DNA of 23,853 nucleotides from Pigoraptor vietnamica (Eukaryota > Opisthokonta > Filasterea): assembly GCA_943704525.1 (NCBI GenBank), contig CALSCQ010002220.1:1-23853 (forward strand), given 5' to 3'. Position 1 is the first letter of the stretch; each line of letters begins with the position of its first letter. A model generated the notes under the pieces. That model worked only from the letters and a program-made list of their open reading frames with translations. It did no database searches and had not been told where the DNA came from. Made by a program: the position numbers and the translations under genes. Positions 1-11,089 of the stretch are shown here, piece by piece.

Positions 1-619
1 TCTCCATGGGGAAGACTGCGGCCGAGATGCGCGAGCTGCGCTTGAGCCAGAACGAGGCACTGTACAAGGAACTCGTCGAGGGCGGCCTCGTCTTCTTCAG
101 CCCTTCGCTCTCGTTGAAAGAGAAGGAAACGGCGGCAGAGCGCTTTCGCAGCCACATAGCGCACCTCAGCTACCCGCTGTGGCGCAGAGTGCCCGTGTTT
201 GTGTCGCGCAATTATGGGCTGAAACCGCGCGGACACGTCGTGGTGCCATTCGATTTTGAGCCTAAAGGTGGGTGTACACGCGCAGGCATTTCACATACGG
301 TGATGACGCTGTCAGTCGCCCTGCACATGCACACGTCAGCTGCATGCATTCTGCTGTCCCTCTCTCTCTTTCGCTATTCAGTTACATGCCATCTCCTGTT
401 ACTGCGCGCCGATGGCACACCGAATTCTGTGTGTGCCAGTCTATAGCCAACACCCGCGCGCTCGCAGACTTCGTGCGCCACGTGGAGACATACATCGGCG
501 TGATCAAGCACGCGCTCAGCAATCTCGTCAAGGACAAGCTCATGGAGAAAGACGCGAAGCAGTCGTACACTCCGTCGAGCCGCAGTGCAACGACGGGGTC
601 TGAAAAGAAGGGGTCGTGA
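1..619 (+). CDS. C-terminal part of a possible Arp2/3 complex subunit 2 (ARPC2/p34)-like protein, 5' incomplete
   Basis: Two exons are visible: from the window edge to 267, then 447-619, ending at TGA 617-619. The 179-base intron (268-446) has donor GTGGGT and an acceptor ending CTATAG. The split codon (G/CC) keeps the frame. The first ATG is at 6, but the frame is open to the window edge, so the true start probably lies upstream. The visible protein is about 145 residues. Its order of elements recalls the end of ARPC2, an actin-nucleation subunit: a strand with VFFS, a charged helix with ERFRSHI, a strand with VFVS, a strand GHVVVPFDF, then a long amphipathic C-terminal helix with many Lys and Arg, and a Ser/Thr/Lys tail. 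This resemblance is a pattern judgement with no exact signature motif. The exon structure is well supported; the family name is tentative. Confidence 0.4.
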
Positions 620-1205
620 CCTGCCATGCAAGTGATAACTATCGCGAGTCTGAGAAAGGCTTCTAATGTCGTCGTAGAGATATGGAGACGTATATGCCCG
701 CACGGCGCCGTGTTACATTTCACACTTTTCTGTCGAACTGGTGGTGCAAGCCGCATGACGCGCTTGAAAAGACTCCATAGCGATAATGAAAACTAGTGCA
801 TTACGCCCTGCTCCAACTCGGTGTCTTCCCTCGGCGGGTGTGTGTATTGCCCATTGAGCACAGCACGCCGGTTCGCACGCGGGAAGCGAGTTCGAGAAAG
901 AGAGGCACGCGGGGCGCAAGTACGCAAACGCAGCACAGCAAGACGCAAAAGACGCAGACACAACGAGAGCGCAAACGACTTGACAGGGCGACAATCGGAA
1001 CTATCCCTCGAGTTCCCTCCCGCGAATGCGGCGCGCGAGGAAGATATCCTTCGGCATGATGGTGACGCGCTTTGCGTGGAGCGCGCAGAGATTGCTGTGT
1101 GTGTGTGTGTGTGCGGAATCAAGGCAAAACAAGACAATTGGGAGATGAAGGGTGTCGGACGAAAGCGCGCACACACACCGACACAGACGCACGCAGGCAC
1201 GCAGG

Positions 1206-1259
<54 letters not shown>

Positions 1260-2959
1260 ACACTCACACGCACAACCACCAGTCCAATCCACACACAGCG
1301 ATGCACAGACCGCGGATACACATCCTCAAAGAGATGGACCATGTACGCCTCTGCGGCCTCCTGAATCGCCAAGAGCGCGTGCACTTCCCATCGCAAGGGA
1401 GAGTGTTCGTACGTCTGTGTAATCTCGCGAACCTGGCACGCGGCAAGCGTCACTCGTTAAAACGGAGGCGGTGAAGGCGAAGCGTGACGACTGGTTATGA
1501 AGTCCGCCCCACGAGTGCATACATACAGACCTAAGCACACATACATGCATAAACACATGCGTGCGCACTCGTAGAGACGCACACGCCAGCCTCGTCCATA
1601 ACGAGGCATGCTTCGCACATAGCTGTTTTCGCCCACAAGGGGGCACCTACAAGGGGGCCTTTCGCACACACGACCCACCAGTCGCGAGAAGGGCAACTTG
1701 CGTATCAACAGATCCGTCGACTTTTGAAAGTAGCGAATTTCCATAAGCGCACGCGTTCCGGGACGAAAACGCCGCTTTCGCCCCGCCGCATCTGTCATTG
1801 GCAGCCGGTGTCACTCGCAGACCCCAAGCACACGCACACGCACCCATCTCAAAGACACTTCACCGTCAGAAGGTGGGCGATGCACACCGAACTCACGCAC
1901 ACGTTACATGATCTCACAAACAACCCCAAACTCACACAATCCAATGCGCGCACTCCTGCAAGTACACGCAAACTCCACACACACACCCACCAGCCGCAGG
2001 CGCTGAGTGTTGTGGTCGTCGCTCCGGCATGCCCCGTTTGCGCTGGTTTTTCCGCACAACGGGCGCACCGGAAGCACCCCCGCGGTCCTTCCGCCCCGCC
2101 TCGCGCACTGTCGACGGTTTAACCATTTTCTCTCTCTTAGTCGCACCTCTCAAGAGGGCGTCGCAATTCGAGAGAGGGCGACGATTGCGAATCGCTGTTC
2201 AGGCGCACGCCTCGTCGCGTGTACTGTCCACGTTACGGAAACGACGCCTCCCGCAAGACCAGCCTCGCAATGAGCATGAATGACGGCGTCCTTGTCCGTG
2301 AATTTGAGTGCGGAGAACGTGAAAACGATGTTAATCTTTCCTAATCGTATGTTGGTTCGCAGCCTTCGGCGTCAGTGTTTTTTGGCGCGCAAAATTTTTT
2401 CAAATCGAAAAGTAATCGGAAAAAAATCCGACGCGCATTATTTTCGACGCCCATTTCAATACAAATTTCATAGTGAGTGATATATATTTCAACGTAGGAA
2501 ATTTTTTTACGCAACTCGTGTGCGCAAATTTGAGCGAAATCTCGGCAAAGGGCAAAATCACGTGACATGTGTAACCTCCACCCTGCCTTGGAAAAATGCG
2601 TTGTTATGGAGTGGAGAATGCACGGGGAGTCGAGAAAAGGAACGTCACCGGCGCTCCTCCTGTATTATATTGCCCAGGAACGAAACGCGCACACGCGCGT
2701 GTGTGGCGTGCGACGAGGGAGGTGCAGACGTGGGAGTGTCCAAAGGCGTGTGTTGTCGTCGTTTGGTATTTGCGACAATTGTCGACCTCCTTGCGACCCC
2801 AGTGGTGGCTAATCGGAAGTGGTGCGCGAACACACGTGCGACAACGGAGAATGCGCAGGAGATAGCGTGCGAACGTAGCTGCGACGCCCGGCGCGTGTGC
2901 CGTGGCTGTCGATACTGCTCGTTATTCCGTCGCGTGGACGAAGTGGAAGGGGAGCGAAG
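620..2959. other. Intergenic region, no convincing gene
   Basis: Open frames in this stretch are low-complexity (His/Thr or Cys/Val runs from CA/TG repeats) or rich in Arg and Ser without family patterns, so I call none of them. It holds TG and CA microsatellites (near 1096-1113 and 1210-1255), many short CA-rich patches up to about 2000, and an AT-rich island at about 2325-2560 in otherwise GC-rich DNA. The last few hundred bases should include the promoter and 5' leader of the CCDC17-like gene that starts at 2960. Confidence 0.6.
1210..1255. repeat. (CA)n microsatellite
   Basis: An essentially perfect CA dinucleotide run of about 46 bases. It is preceded by imperfect CA/GCA-rich DNA from 1166 and followed by CA-rich DNA to about 1300. 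Confidence 0.95.
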
Positions 2960-5900
2960 ATGGCCGCACGGGTCGCGCACGGTGCTGGAGCGCACGCGTG
3001 CGCCGAGTGCAATGTCGCGTTCGATTCTGCCGACAAGCTCACGAAGCACAAGGCAAAGTACTGCGTGGGAAGTGCGTACGATCCCGTCGTGCTTGCGACG
3101 GCCGCAGCGGCGCGAGGGGCGGCTGAAGGGAGCTCGTCGCCGTCCCACGGACAGCGCCTGCTCCCTCAGAACGTCACGGTGGAAACGGTCGCAAAGTCTG
3201 GAATGGCAAAGATGGTGCGTTGTTTTTCTAGCTAAGGGAACTCTGTGCTGCTGAGTGTCTATTTTGGGACACGGCGGCACCGCGATGCTCACAGAAGGTG
3301 CTAGTGGCGAACATGAATCGTTGGGAGATTACGAACTGTGTGTTTTTTTTTGTTTTTTTTTTGTGTGGTAGGTGTGGCGGCTAAGAATGGGGTTGTGTGT
3401 CTCGCAGAGCCTTCAGGAGGTGAAGCAGCACTTCAGTTCGAACGTCGCGGATCTCGAGCGATTGGAACAGGAGGCGTTGCGGCGCAGCGAGGCGGAGAAG
3501 GTGCGCAAGCTGCGTGAGCTCAAGGCGCGGAAGGAGCAGCTGCGGCAAAAGAGGGAGCAGGAAGAGCAGGTCGGTGGTCCATGCAGTCCCTAGTAATTGC
3601 TCACACTTCAGAATTTGTGTGTCCGTGAGCACGCCTATAATTCACTGTCTCATACTCGCTGTGGGTTGATGGGCACTCGTCTGTCTGAACGACATCACTC
3701 ATTCTCACGAATTCTGTCTGTAGGGACTCCTCTCGACCCTCAAGGACTTGCAAGCGCACAAGGAGACCGAGCTGCGCCTCGCACTCGAGCGCGAACAGGC
3801 CAAGAAGCAGCTGAAGGGGCTCGGGCGGCAGCAGTTGGCGCAGCTTGAAACGGAGAAGCGGCGGGAAATAGAGGCGCTTGAGAAGGAGAGGGACGCGGCA
3901 CTGCGGCGCGAGGCGGACGCTGTCCACATGTTACAGCGCGTGTCGGACCGTGTTGGTGCGGCCGTGGGCGTCAATGGCGGGGACATGATGCGGGGCGACG
4001 GCGCGAAGGGCGGGGCGCACGTGGGAGTGGGGGATGCGAAGAACAGGCACGCGATCTTTAACCAGGTGCAACAGCACGCGGAAGAGCACGGGCGCGTGTT
4101 TGCGGGCATCAGCGAACAGACGCGGCGACTGCAGGAGCAGCGGAACGCGATCATCCGGCGATTGAATGAGCTCAACCCCGACGGCGGCGAGGACGAGCGC
4201 GCCGAGATGCACGCGCGCGAAATCGCCGAGCTCGTGGAGCAGCTGCGCGCGGACAGCGAGAAGAACGAACTGGCGTTGCAGTCGCTGCGGGAGCAAATTG
4301 AGCGCAGCCGGGAGGAGGAGGCGCGGACGCTTGCCGAGGAGAATGCGTACGAAGCGCAGGCGAAGGCCGCCGGGGGTCGAAAGGGCGCGACGACGGCCAT
4401 GTCGCGCTCGTCCACCGTCGCTCAGCTCGACCGCTCGCAGCACCCGAAATCGCACGCGGCGGAAAAGGGCGCGCTGCAGCCGCCGCAGCAGCCCAACAAC
4501 AACGCGGCGAGTGGCGCCCCAAACAGCCCGCGGACGGAGGCGGCGTCGCACTTTGCAGCGGCGAACCCCCTCGTGGCCGACATTGCGCGCCTGCGGGCAG
4601 ACTACCTGCGGCAGGGTGGCGCCGATCCGCACGTCCTTGCGCAGATGGCCTCGCTGGAGATGCAGGCGCGCACTGCGGGCGCTCACGTGCCCACGCACTA
4701 CCCCGGAGGCCCCCATCCGCCGTACGCGCCGGCCGTGCCTGGCTATCCCGGGGCGCACCACTCGTTCGTGGACGCGTCGTCATTTTACGGCCTCCCTCCC
4801 CCCGTCCAGCCGCTGCCGTACGCCGCGTACCCCGCGGGACCCGGTCGCTTGCCGGTGGTTCCCGGCGCGTTTTACGCCGGCGGGCACCCGACGGCAGAAG
4901 AGCAGGCGCTGCCGTCTGCGATACAGAAGCAGCTGGACTCGTACGAGGAGGAGAACAGGCGGTTGCAGGACGAGATTGACGCGCTGCTCGCGAGGTCCAA
5001 GCGCCAACAGAAGGCACAACAAGAACAGCGCACCCTCGAAGCCCTCGCCCAGCGCAACGGCGGGCGCGCGGGTGTGCCGGGCACGCTGTCAACGCAGGAG
5101 GCGTTGCTGAGGGCCGGTCCGCCCATCGTCGATCCCGAGATGCTTCCCGAGGGCGACCCGGAGGTTTCGAAGATGCGCACGGACCACGCCAAGCGCATGC
5201 TGTCCCTACGCCACGAGTATGAGCTGCTCGTGCAGCAGAGCGCCGTCGAGGCCCTCCGCGGCGAGCAGAAGCGGAGGGCGGAGAGCGACCGGCTGGCGCA
5301 GGACTCGTGGACCATGAGGGGCGGTGCGCCGACGTCGGGCTTTGGGCCGTACGATCCTGCGATGGGGTTTGTCGTGTACTGGGACTTTGCGACGGGGATG
5401 CCGGCGGCCGTGACGCACTGCGCGCTTGCGTTTGGCCTGTTCGACAACGGCCGCGTCGTCGGCGGCGTCAAGGCTCTGCCCAAGACGGATTGCTTTTTGC
5501 TTGAGGCACCTGGCGCCGCCCCGCAACCCCCGGCGGGCAATAACAGGCTGCCGCTTCCGCCGCCCGCCCCCGCGCGCACATGCGTGTGCGTGTTTGGCGG
5601 GAGGCGCGCCTTTGCAAACGTCCCTCCGTCACCATCCGCGTGCATCGTCGTGGAGGCACAGGTGCCGTCGAAGGATGGCAAGCTCGAGGCGCTCGGGTGG
5701 TCCAAGTTTGAGCTCTTTGACGGCATGCGACAGCTGCGGAGTGGCCGTTGGCGCCTGCGCCTTCGCGTGCCCCCCATGCAAGTGCAGCTTCACCCGTCCC
5801 GCGTGGAGACACTTCCGCCCGTCGCTCAGGCCGAATTGTGCCTCCGGATTGTCGTCGCTCAGGGCCGCGCGATTCATGACACGGTCTCTCTCGACCCTAT

Positions 5901-8900
5901 CTCGCGGCCGGAATACGTGCCGCTCGACACATCGGTTGGGGCGATGTCGTTGCCGCAACCGCCGCAGCCCGTCATGCAGCCGGCTGTTTCGATGGTGCGC
6001 GAGCCGACCGTTGCGTCGGTGGCGCCCCAGACGCAGGCGCAGACGGCCTCGCTCACGCAGTCGCAGGTGGGACAGCTCGGGCCACGCTCAAAGCCGCCCG
6101 CCGCTCCCTCGCGCAAGACGGCGACGATTGTCGAATCTGAGAGCGATGAGGAGAGCGAAGAGGACGACGAGAGCGAGGAAGGCGACGTCGCGCCATCGCT
6201 CGGCAGATCGAAGGCCGCCGGCAGCATTGCGGCGTCGTCGCGGCGCGGGCGCGGGGCTGACGATGCGCTGGGGGGTGTTGGCATACAGATTGACCGGCTG
6301 AGGGACGCGGGCGACGGACCCTTCCGAGTGCGCGTGTCGCTGCTCGACGCCAACGGGGAGGCGACGGCGGACGATAACGGCATGCCGCACGCGTTTGTGA
6401 CGGAGCCAGCGCGCAGCCGACTGAAGGCCGGGATCGTCGAGTACGGCAAGCAGGCGCTGTTCGGCCCCGGCGCTTCGCCACCCGCCTACGCCGTGTTTGA
6501 GATCATCGCGAGGGTGGAGGGCGTGGAGACGGCCGTCGCGTGGACTGCCACCGCGATCGACCCGAGCGAGACGCTCCCGCAACCCCTCTCCCTCGACATC
6601 TACCTGCCCCCGCTCGCCGCACTCCCTGACCCCAACTTCCACCAGCGGCTGGGTTCGGCTGCGCTCATTGTCTGGACGTTTCCTCCCGGTGCGCCGCCGA
6701 AGGGCCCCGCGGCCCCGTCGACGATCGGTGACTCTGTGGCGGACGATCTCGGCGAGCGGGCGGGCGCCGACGGCGTCGCTTTTGGGCTTCCGCCGGAAGT
6801 GTTCCTCCCGTACTCCCGCGAGTACCCGCCGGCCAACGCCTACGAGGGGGACGAGGGCTTTGACCTGTACATTGACGGTGCGCGCTTTTTGCCGGACAAC
6901 GTGACGATCACCAAGGTCACCGGCCGCGTATTTGACGACGCGTACAACAAGATCGGCCCCGACCTCGCGACGGCCATCGAACTCGACAGCGACATGTTCA
7001 ACCCGGCGTACAACGCGCGCTTCGAGTACCGCGCCGTGCCCATACCTCCGACAGCGACCATCCTCCTCAAGCTGTATTCGATCGACCTCGTGACGCGCGA
7101 CCTCGCCCTCGTCGGCTACAGCGCCCTCAACGTGTTTGTAAACATCGGGACGGAGGACCAGCCAGGAATGCGCGACACGATGCCGATCGCCCTCAACACG
7201 GGGGCGTTCCAGCTGCGGATTTACTCGGGAGCGCCCGACCAGCGCCAGCGGCTGTCGGTGCGCACGCTCGAGCAGAACCGCGTCGTGCCGTGCGCAACCC
7301 TCCTCGTCCGCATCGTCTCTGCCCCAAAGGACGACAACGGCCACGCACTGTCGACCGGCAATGTGCCACGCGAGGACTGGGAGTCGCGTGGGCTGTTTGT
7401 GCCCGCGCCGTCGTATGTGGAGGGAAAGTACGTCTCGACGCAGTGCACTCCCACGCGCGGAGAGGCGTCCCTCTACCTCGCAGTGGCCGCGCGTGCGCCG
7501 CTGGCCATTCGCAACGCGCTGTCGCTCGCGGGGGACGGCAAGGAAAAGCGTCTGCGGACGGACAAGACGATACAGAGCTGGATCAAGACGCGCCTGTCGC
7601 GGCCGTCGACGGTGCAGGTCGTCGACATGCCCGTGACGTACATTGCAAAGTACGTGCCCAAGCAGGGCATCTCGGTGTCAGTGGATGCCGCGACGAATCT
7701 GCCGAAGCCTCGGCTGTCCTTTGCGATCTTCACGCTGTCGCCGCCGGGGTCGTTCTACCACGTGGGAAACCGCAACCAGCCGAAGGACTCGCTCACTTTC
7801 ACGCACGCGCTCGACTTCGAGTCGGAGCTGCGCACGCCCGTGTGGAAGGACGGCTTTCGCCACTTTCGGCGGCGCCTCTACGCCAAGTTCATGGTGCTTA
7901 TCGTGGACGTGCGCGGCGTCGAGATCGAGGAGCCCGGCGGATTTTTCTCGAAGGGCGGGGACAAGCGGACCTTCCGCCTCATCGAACAGGGGTGGTCCGT
8001 GGCGCAGGTGTTCACGCCGAACGGATACGTTTTCACCGAGTCGTACCAGCTGCCGCTCTACCAGGGGACGCCGCCCGAGGCACGTGACGGGCTCTTCTGT
8101 TTGTGCCGTGGTGGCCGAGTGTGCGGTCTGGTTAGGAGCCTCGTGCACTCATTTATTTCCCATTTCTCTCCACGTACGATTCACACGCACTCGCGCACAC
8201 GCACACGCACACACTCACATTCACTCACGCTTTCAAAACACGTACGCCACGCGCAGTCGATAATCCGGCAGCTGCGCGAGGAGACAGTCGAGTCTGTCAT
8301 GGCGAAGGCCGTTGAGACGAAGCGCGTCAAGCCTATCCAGGGCGCCTCCGTCTTTGTGCGCATCGCTGACCACCGCCGCACGGGCGAACTCGCGCGGCCG
8401 AGGGTGCGTGGCCACGTGATGCTGCGTGCGACCTTGTTCCCGTATTCTTCTGCTTTCCCCGCTCTCGTGTTGGCACGTCTATCGACAGTCTGTGGCGTTT
8501 GATGATTTCTGGCGAATTACTTCACCTCGTCCTGTCGACTGCCTTGTCGCTGACTGCTTGTTACGCGCGCGTTACGTTTTTCCCACCGCAGGGGCACATC
8601 AGCCGAGCGTACCTACCAGTCGGCAAAGAGAAGCAGTACCAAAGCGTCACGTCGTCCAAGACTGCCACGACCGCCATCCCCAAGGACCAGTCGCCGCCAG
8701 ACTTTGCGCATTTCATCGCCACGAAATTTGAGGAGGTGTGTGCGCGTGCGTGGACTCGCGTGTGCGTGCGTGAATTTTTCCGGTTTCGATTTGTGCATGC
8801 TACTGTGTCGTCCGCGCGTGAAAAGCGATGCATTTTTTTTCATTCGTCGCAATGCAAATACTCGCAGCTCGCGACCGCGTGGTCGGCCTCCCAAGCTTCA

Positions 8901-8912
8901 GCAGATGCCTAA
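2960..8912 (+). CDS. CCDC17-like zinc-finger and coiled-coil protein, about 1,700 residues
   Basis: Model: exons 2960-3214, 3408-3569, 3724-8118 (or to 8079), 8257-8403, 8592-8735 and 8868-8912 (TAA). All junctions are phase 0. ATG 2960 has a good context (GCGAAGATGG). Residues 14-35 form a C2HC finger, C14-x2-C17-x12-H30-x4-C35, just after the N-terminus as in animal CCDC17. Coiled coils follow (about 90-212, 262-357, 535-587), with a Pro/Gly/Tyr-rich segment at about 450-530. A conserved-looking block from about 680 (DPAMGFVVYWDF, then a GLFDNG motif) matches the CCDC17 C-terminal region. An acidic Ser/Glu/Asp linker lies near 941-965. A long beta-rich, possibly C2-like region runs from about 990 to 1590 (YEGDEGFDLYIDGARF near 1178). 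Human CCDC17 is about 620 residues, so this is a long form. A ciliary role is inferred from the family. The exon 3 donor is the least certain point. Confidence 0.75.
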
Positions 8913-9528
8913 GGAGGACACTTGTTCCCACATCAGAACGATTGCGCGCGCGCGTGTGTGTGCGTGTTTGCGCCTGTTTGTGTGTGTAGCGTGCGTGCGT
9001 CGAGTGTATCTTATGTCCCCGTCGTTTGCGTTATGTGATGTACATAGTTGCTGAATCCAATTCGCACCTCACTCGGCGTCCACTCGGATGCCGTTAACCC
9101 GAAAGTAAACGCTTCGCCGTAATTCAACTCGAATTGGCACTTCACTCTCTCACCTCACTCTGTCATTCCCTATCGCATAACGCACTCTTGTGAGCAATAT
9201 ATTACATTGCGTTCTCAGTGGCTCGGTCAGGCCTCACGTGGTCTGGGATTGAGTCCCAGCATCGCATGTGATCTAAGGGCTGGGCCAGTTCCAAGCCGCG
9301 GGCCCACACTCAACGGCACACGCAAAATCAGAAACCAACGAGTTACGCATACGCTGTGTTACGACACAAGCCAACGAGACGCGCACGACAGTTCAGACCA
9401 CAACAAACGATACGTACACACGCGCACGCACGCGCACGCAACACGACAGTTCAGACGACGACAAACGATACGTACACAAGCACGCGCACGCACGCAACAC
9501 GACAAAGTCGACAACGGGACGCGTCCGT
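8913..9528. other. Convergent intergenic region between CCDC17-like and GRL genes
   Basis: Both flanking genes end here, so this stretch should hold two 3' UTRs and polyadenylation sites. It begins with TG/GCGTG-rich DNA (8946-9005). At 9219-9256 there is a tRNA-like A-box/B-box pair with too little space for an anticodon arm. A short tandem repeat follows at 9385-9509. I see no gene. Confidence 0.5.
9385..9509. repeat. Tandem repeat, unit about 57 bases
   Basis: The phrase ACGACAGTTCAGAC starts at 9385 and again at 9443, each followed by ACAAACGATACGTACACA and a GCACGCAC-rich tail. A third partial start (ACGACAAAG) is at 9499. That gives slightly more than two copies. Confidence 0.8.
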
Positions 9529-11089
9529 TCACTTCCTAAAGTGGTAGCTTATAAGCACCGAGAGAATAGACGCGAGGCCATACGCGATCCGCGCAAGCAG
9601 CTCTGGCGTGATCGTAATCGTAAAGATCGTAAAACCGATGCAGTTGCGACCGAGCATCCACACGGAAAAGTACGCGTTGAGCTGCGAGAGCGCCTCCATC
9701 GTGGGGCACGGCGCATATCCACCCGCTTGCGATGCAATGGACGCGCACGACGCGGCGGCCTTGGCAGCGACAGAGCCGTCCGACTTGCCGTAGCGACTGT
9801 CGACGATGATGTGGTTGATCTTTCCCGGCAGTTGCTGGATCGCAGACGTGAGGATGGACGCCTGGGTGCGCGTGCGCGAGTCGTTAGGGGAAGGGAGGGT
9901 GCGGGACAACTAGGTAGGGAAGTATGCGTGCACGCTACGCACACATGTGCGCACAGAACAGGCAAAACCGACATACATACACGTAAACGCACATATATGC
10001 ACGCACAGACATTCACACGCAGGCAGACAGAGCGTGTGCAGACCTCACCTTGATCAGGAGGAACGCGACCGGCAGTAGGAAAATCGCCGAGAATATCCAG
10101 CCGCGCATCTCGGCCGTTTCCGTGCGAAAAACGAAGAGCACCGCCTGGAGGAAGAGCGACAGCGCCGCAATGTTCGACATGTACGTGATGTAGCCCTGCA
10201 TGTTCTTGGACGTCTTGGCCACCGAGCGCTTGAGATCGCGGTGCATCGGGATGATTATCTCCGGCCGAAACTCGCCGTCAGAGACAGTCTCGAGCACGTC
10301 CCTCAGCTCCATCGCGTGGAGCTCGCACGCCATTACAAAGTACCCCATAATCGTCGCCACGGCCGCGTTCTGGTACGTGAACACGACAAACGTCACCACG
10401 GTGTCCGCCGCCAGTTCGCCCACGTTGCGCCCGCGGAAGCTGTCCTGGATTACGAGGCCCGTCACGAGATTGATGGCGACAAAGAGGGCCGAGACGAGAC
10501 ACGAGTACAGCGGGATGATCCATTTCCAGCGCTGCACGGTGGTGGCGAAGCGCTGCGTGGCGGTGTCGCACCAGCACACATTGTTCGCGAGCTCGCGGAG
10601 ATGCGCCGACCGCCTGTGCACGAAGTGGCCGAACGCGAACGAGGCGATTGGGATGGACGAGAGACAGAGGCCGACGACCGTGTGGAGGCTCGGCGAGAGG
10701 CCGATCTCAAACCATCCCGGAAGGCACGGAAACGGCTTGTGACGGAGCAGAATGATGCCGTTCGTCACCCACCCGAAGAACGTCCACGAGACGCACAGCG
10801 CCACAAACGCGGGATAGAGAAAGCGGCCGAGCATGCCGCAGCCCTTTGGCACGTGGTACCCAAGCGCGAGAAGGACGGGCTCAAAGGCCCTGTCCACGAC
10901 GGCCTCAAACACGCGCGGGCGAGCGGCGATATCTTCCGTCTGTGTGTCCTATTTTGTGTTGTGTGTCAGAAGAAACGTGTTTGAAAATGGCGCGGAGAAT
11001 TACGCGCGAAACCTTACACTTACATCATTCGTGCACACGGGCGAGAGAAGAGGCACGCGGAGGCCCTCGTCGTCCGCCTTGCTCGCCAT
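9529..11089 (-). CDS. Seven-transmembrane gustatory-receptor-like (GRL) protein
   Basis: Coding order on the minus strand: exon 1 11089-11024 (22 codons, donor GTAAGT), exon 2 10939-10049 (297 codons, donor GTGAGG), exon 3 9861-9529 (110 codons and TGA). Introns are 84 and 187 bases, both phase 0. The second has a CTAAC branch-like site and a pyrimidine tract before CCCAG. The 429-residue product has hydrophobic segments at about 62-87, 107-128, 162-185, 202-226, 274-293, 302-318 and 405-427, with a charged loop between the fourth and fifth (227-273). The C-terminus (GFTIFTITI from 395, then ILSVLISYHF) has the layout of the last helix of insect gustatory/odorant receptors, which ends in a TYhhhhhQF motif (h, hydrophobic). 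Those proteins are cation channels with a cytosolic N-terminus; a channel role here is inference. The N-terminus has a dileucine-like VPLLSP. The exon structure is firm, the family moderately so. Confidence 0.6.

Noticed and set aside
821-1474. 217-codon plus-strand frame with a His/Thr run
   Set aside because: It is carried by the CA microsatellite; the flanking parts have no family character.
3748-3750. TTG as the start of the 1,584-codon frame
   Set aside because: Exons upstream with the zinc finger join in frame at 3724, so this is internal.
6088-7344. 418-codon open frame on the minus strand inside the CCDC17-like gene
   Set aside because: It is antisense to a well-supported coding exon, Arg/Val-rich, and explained by GC-rich codon use.
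10910-10912. GTG as the GRL start codon
   Set aside because: Nuclear genes of eukaryotes rarely start with GTG, an acceptor lies just upstream at 10940, and the 22-codon exon supplies an ATG in frame.
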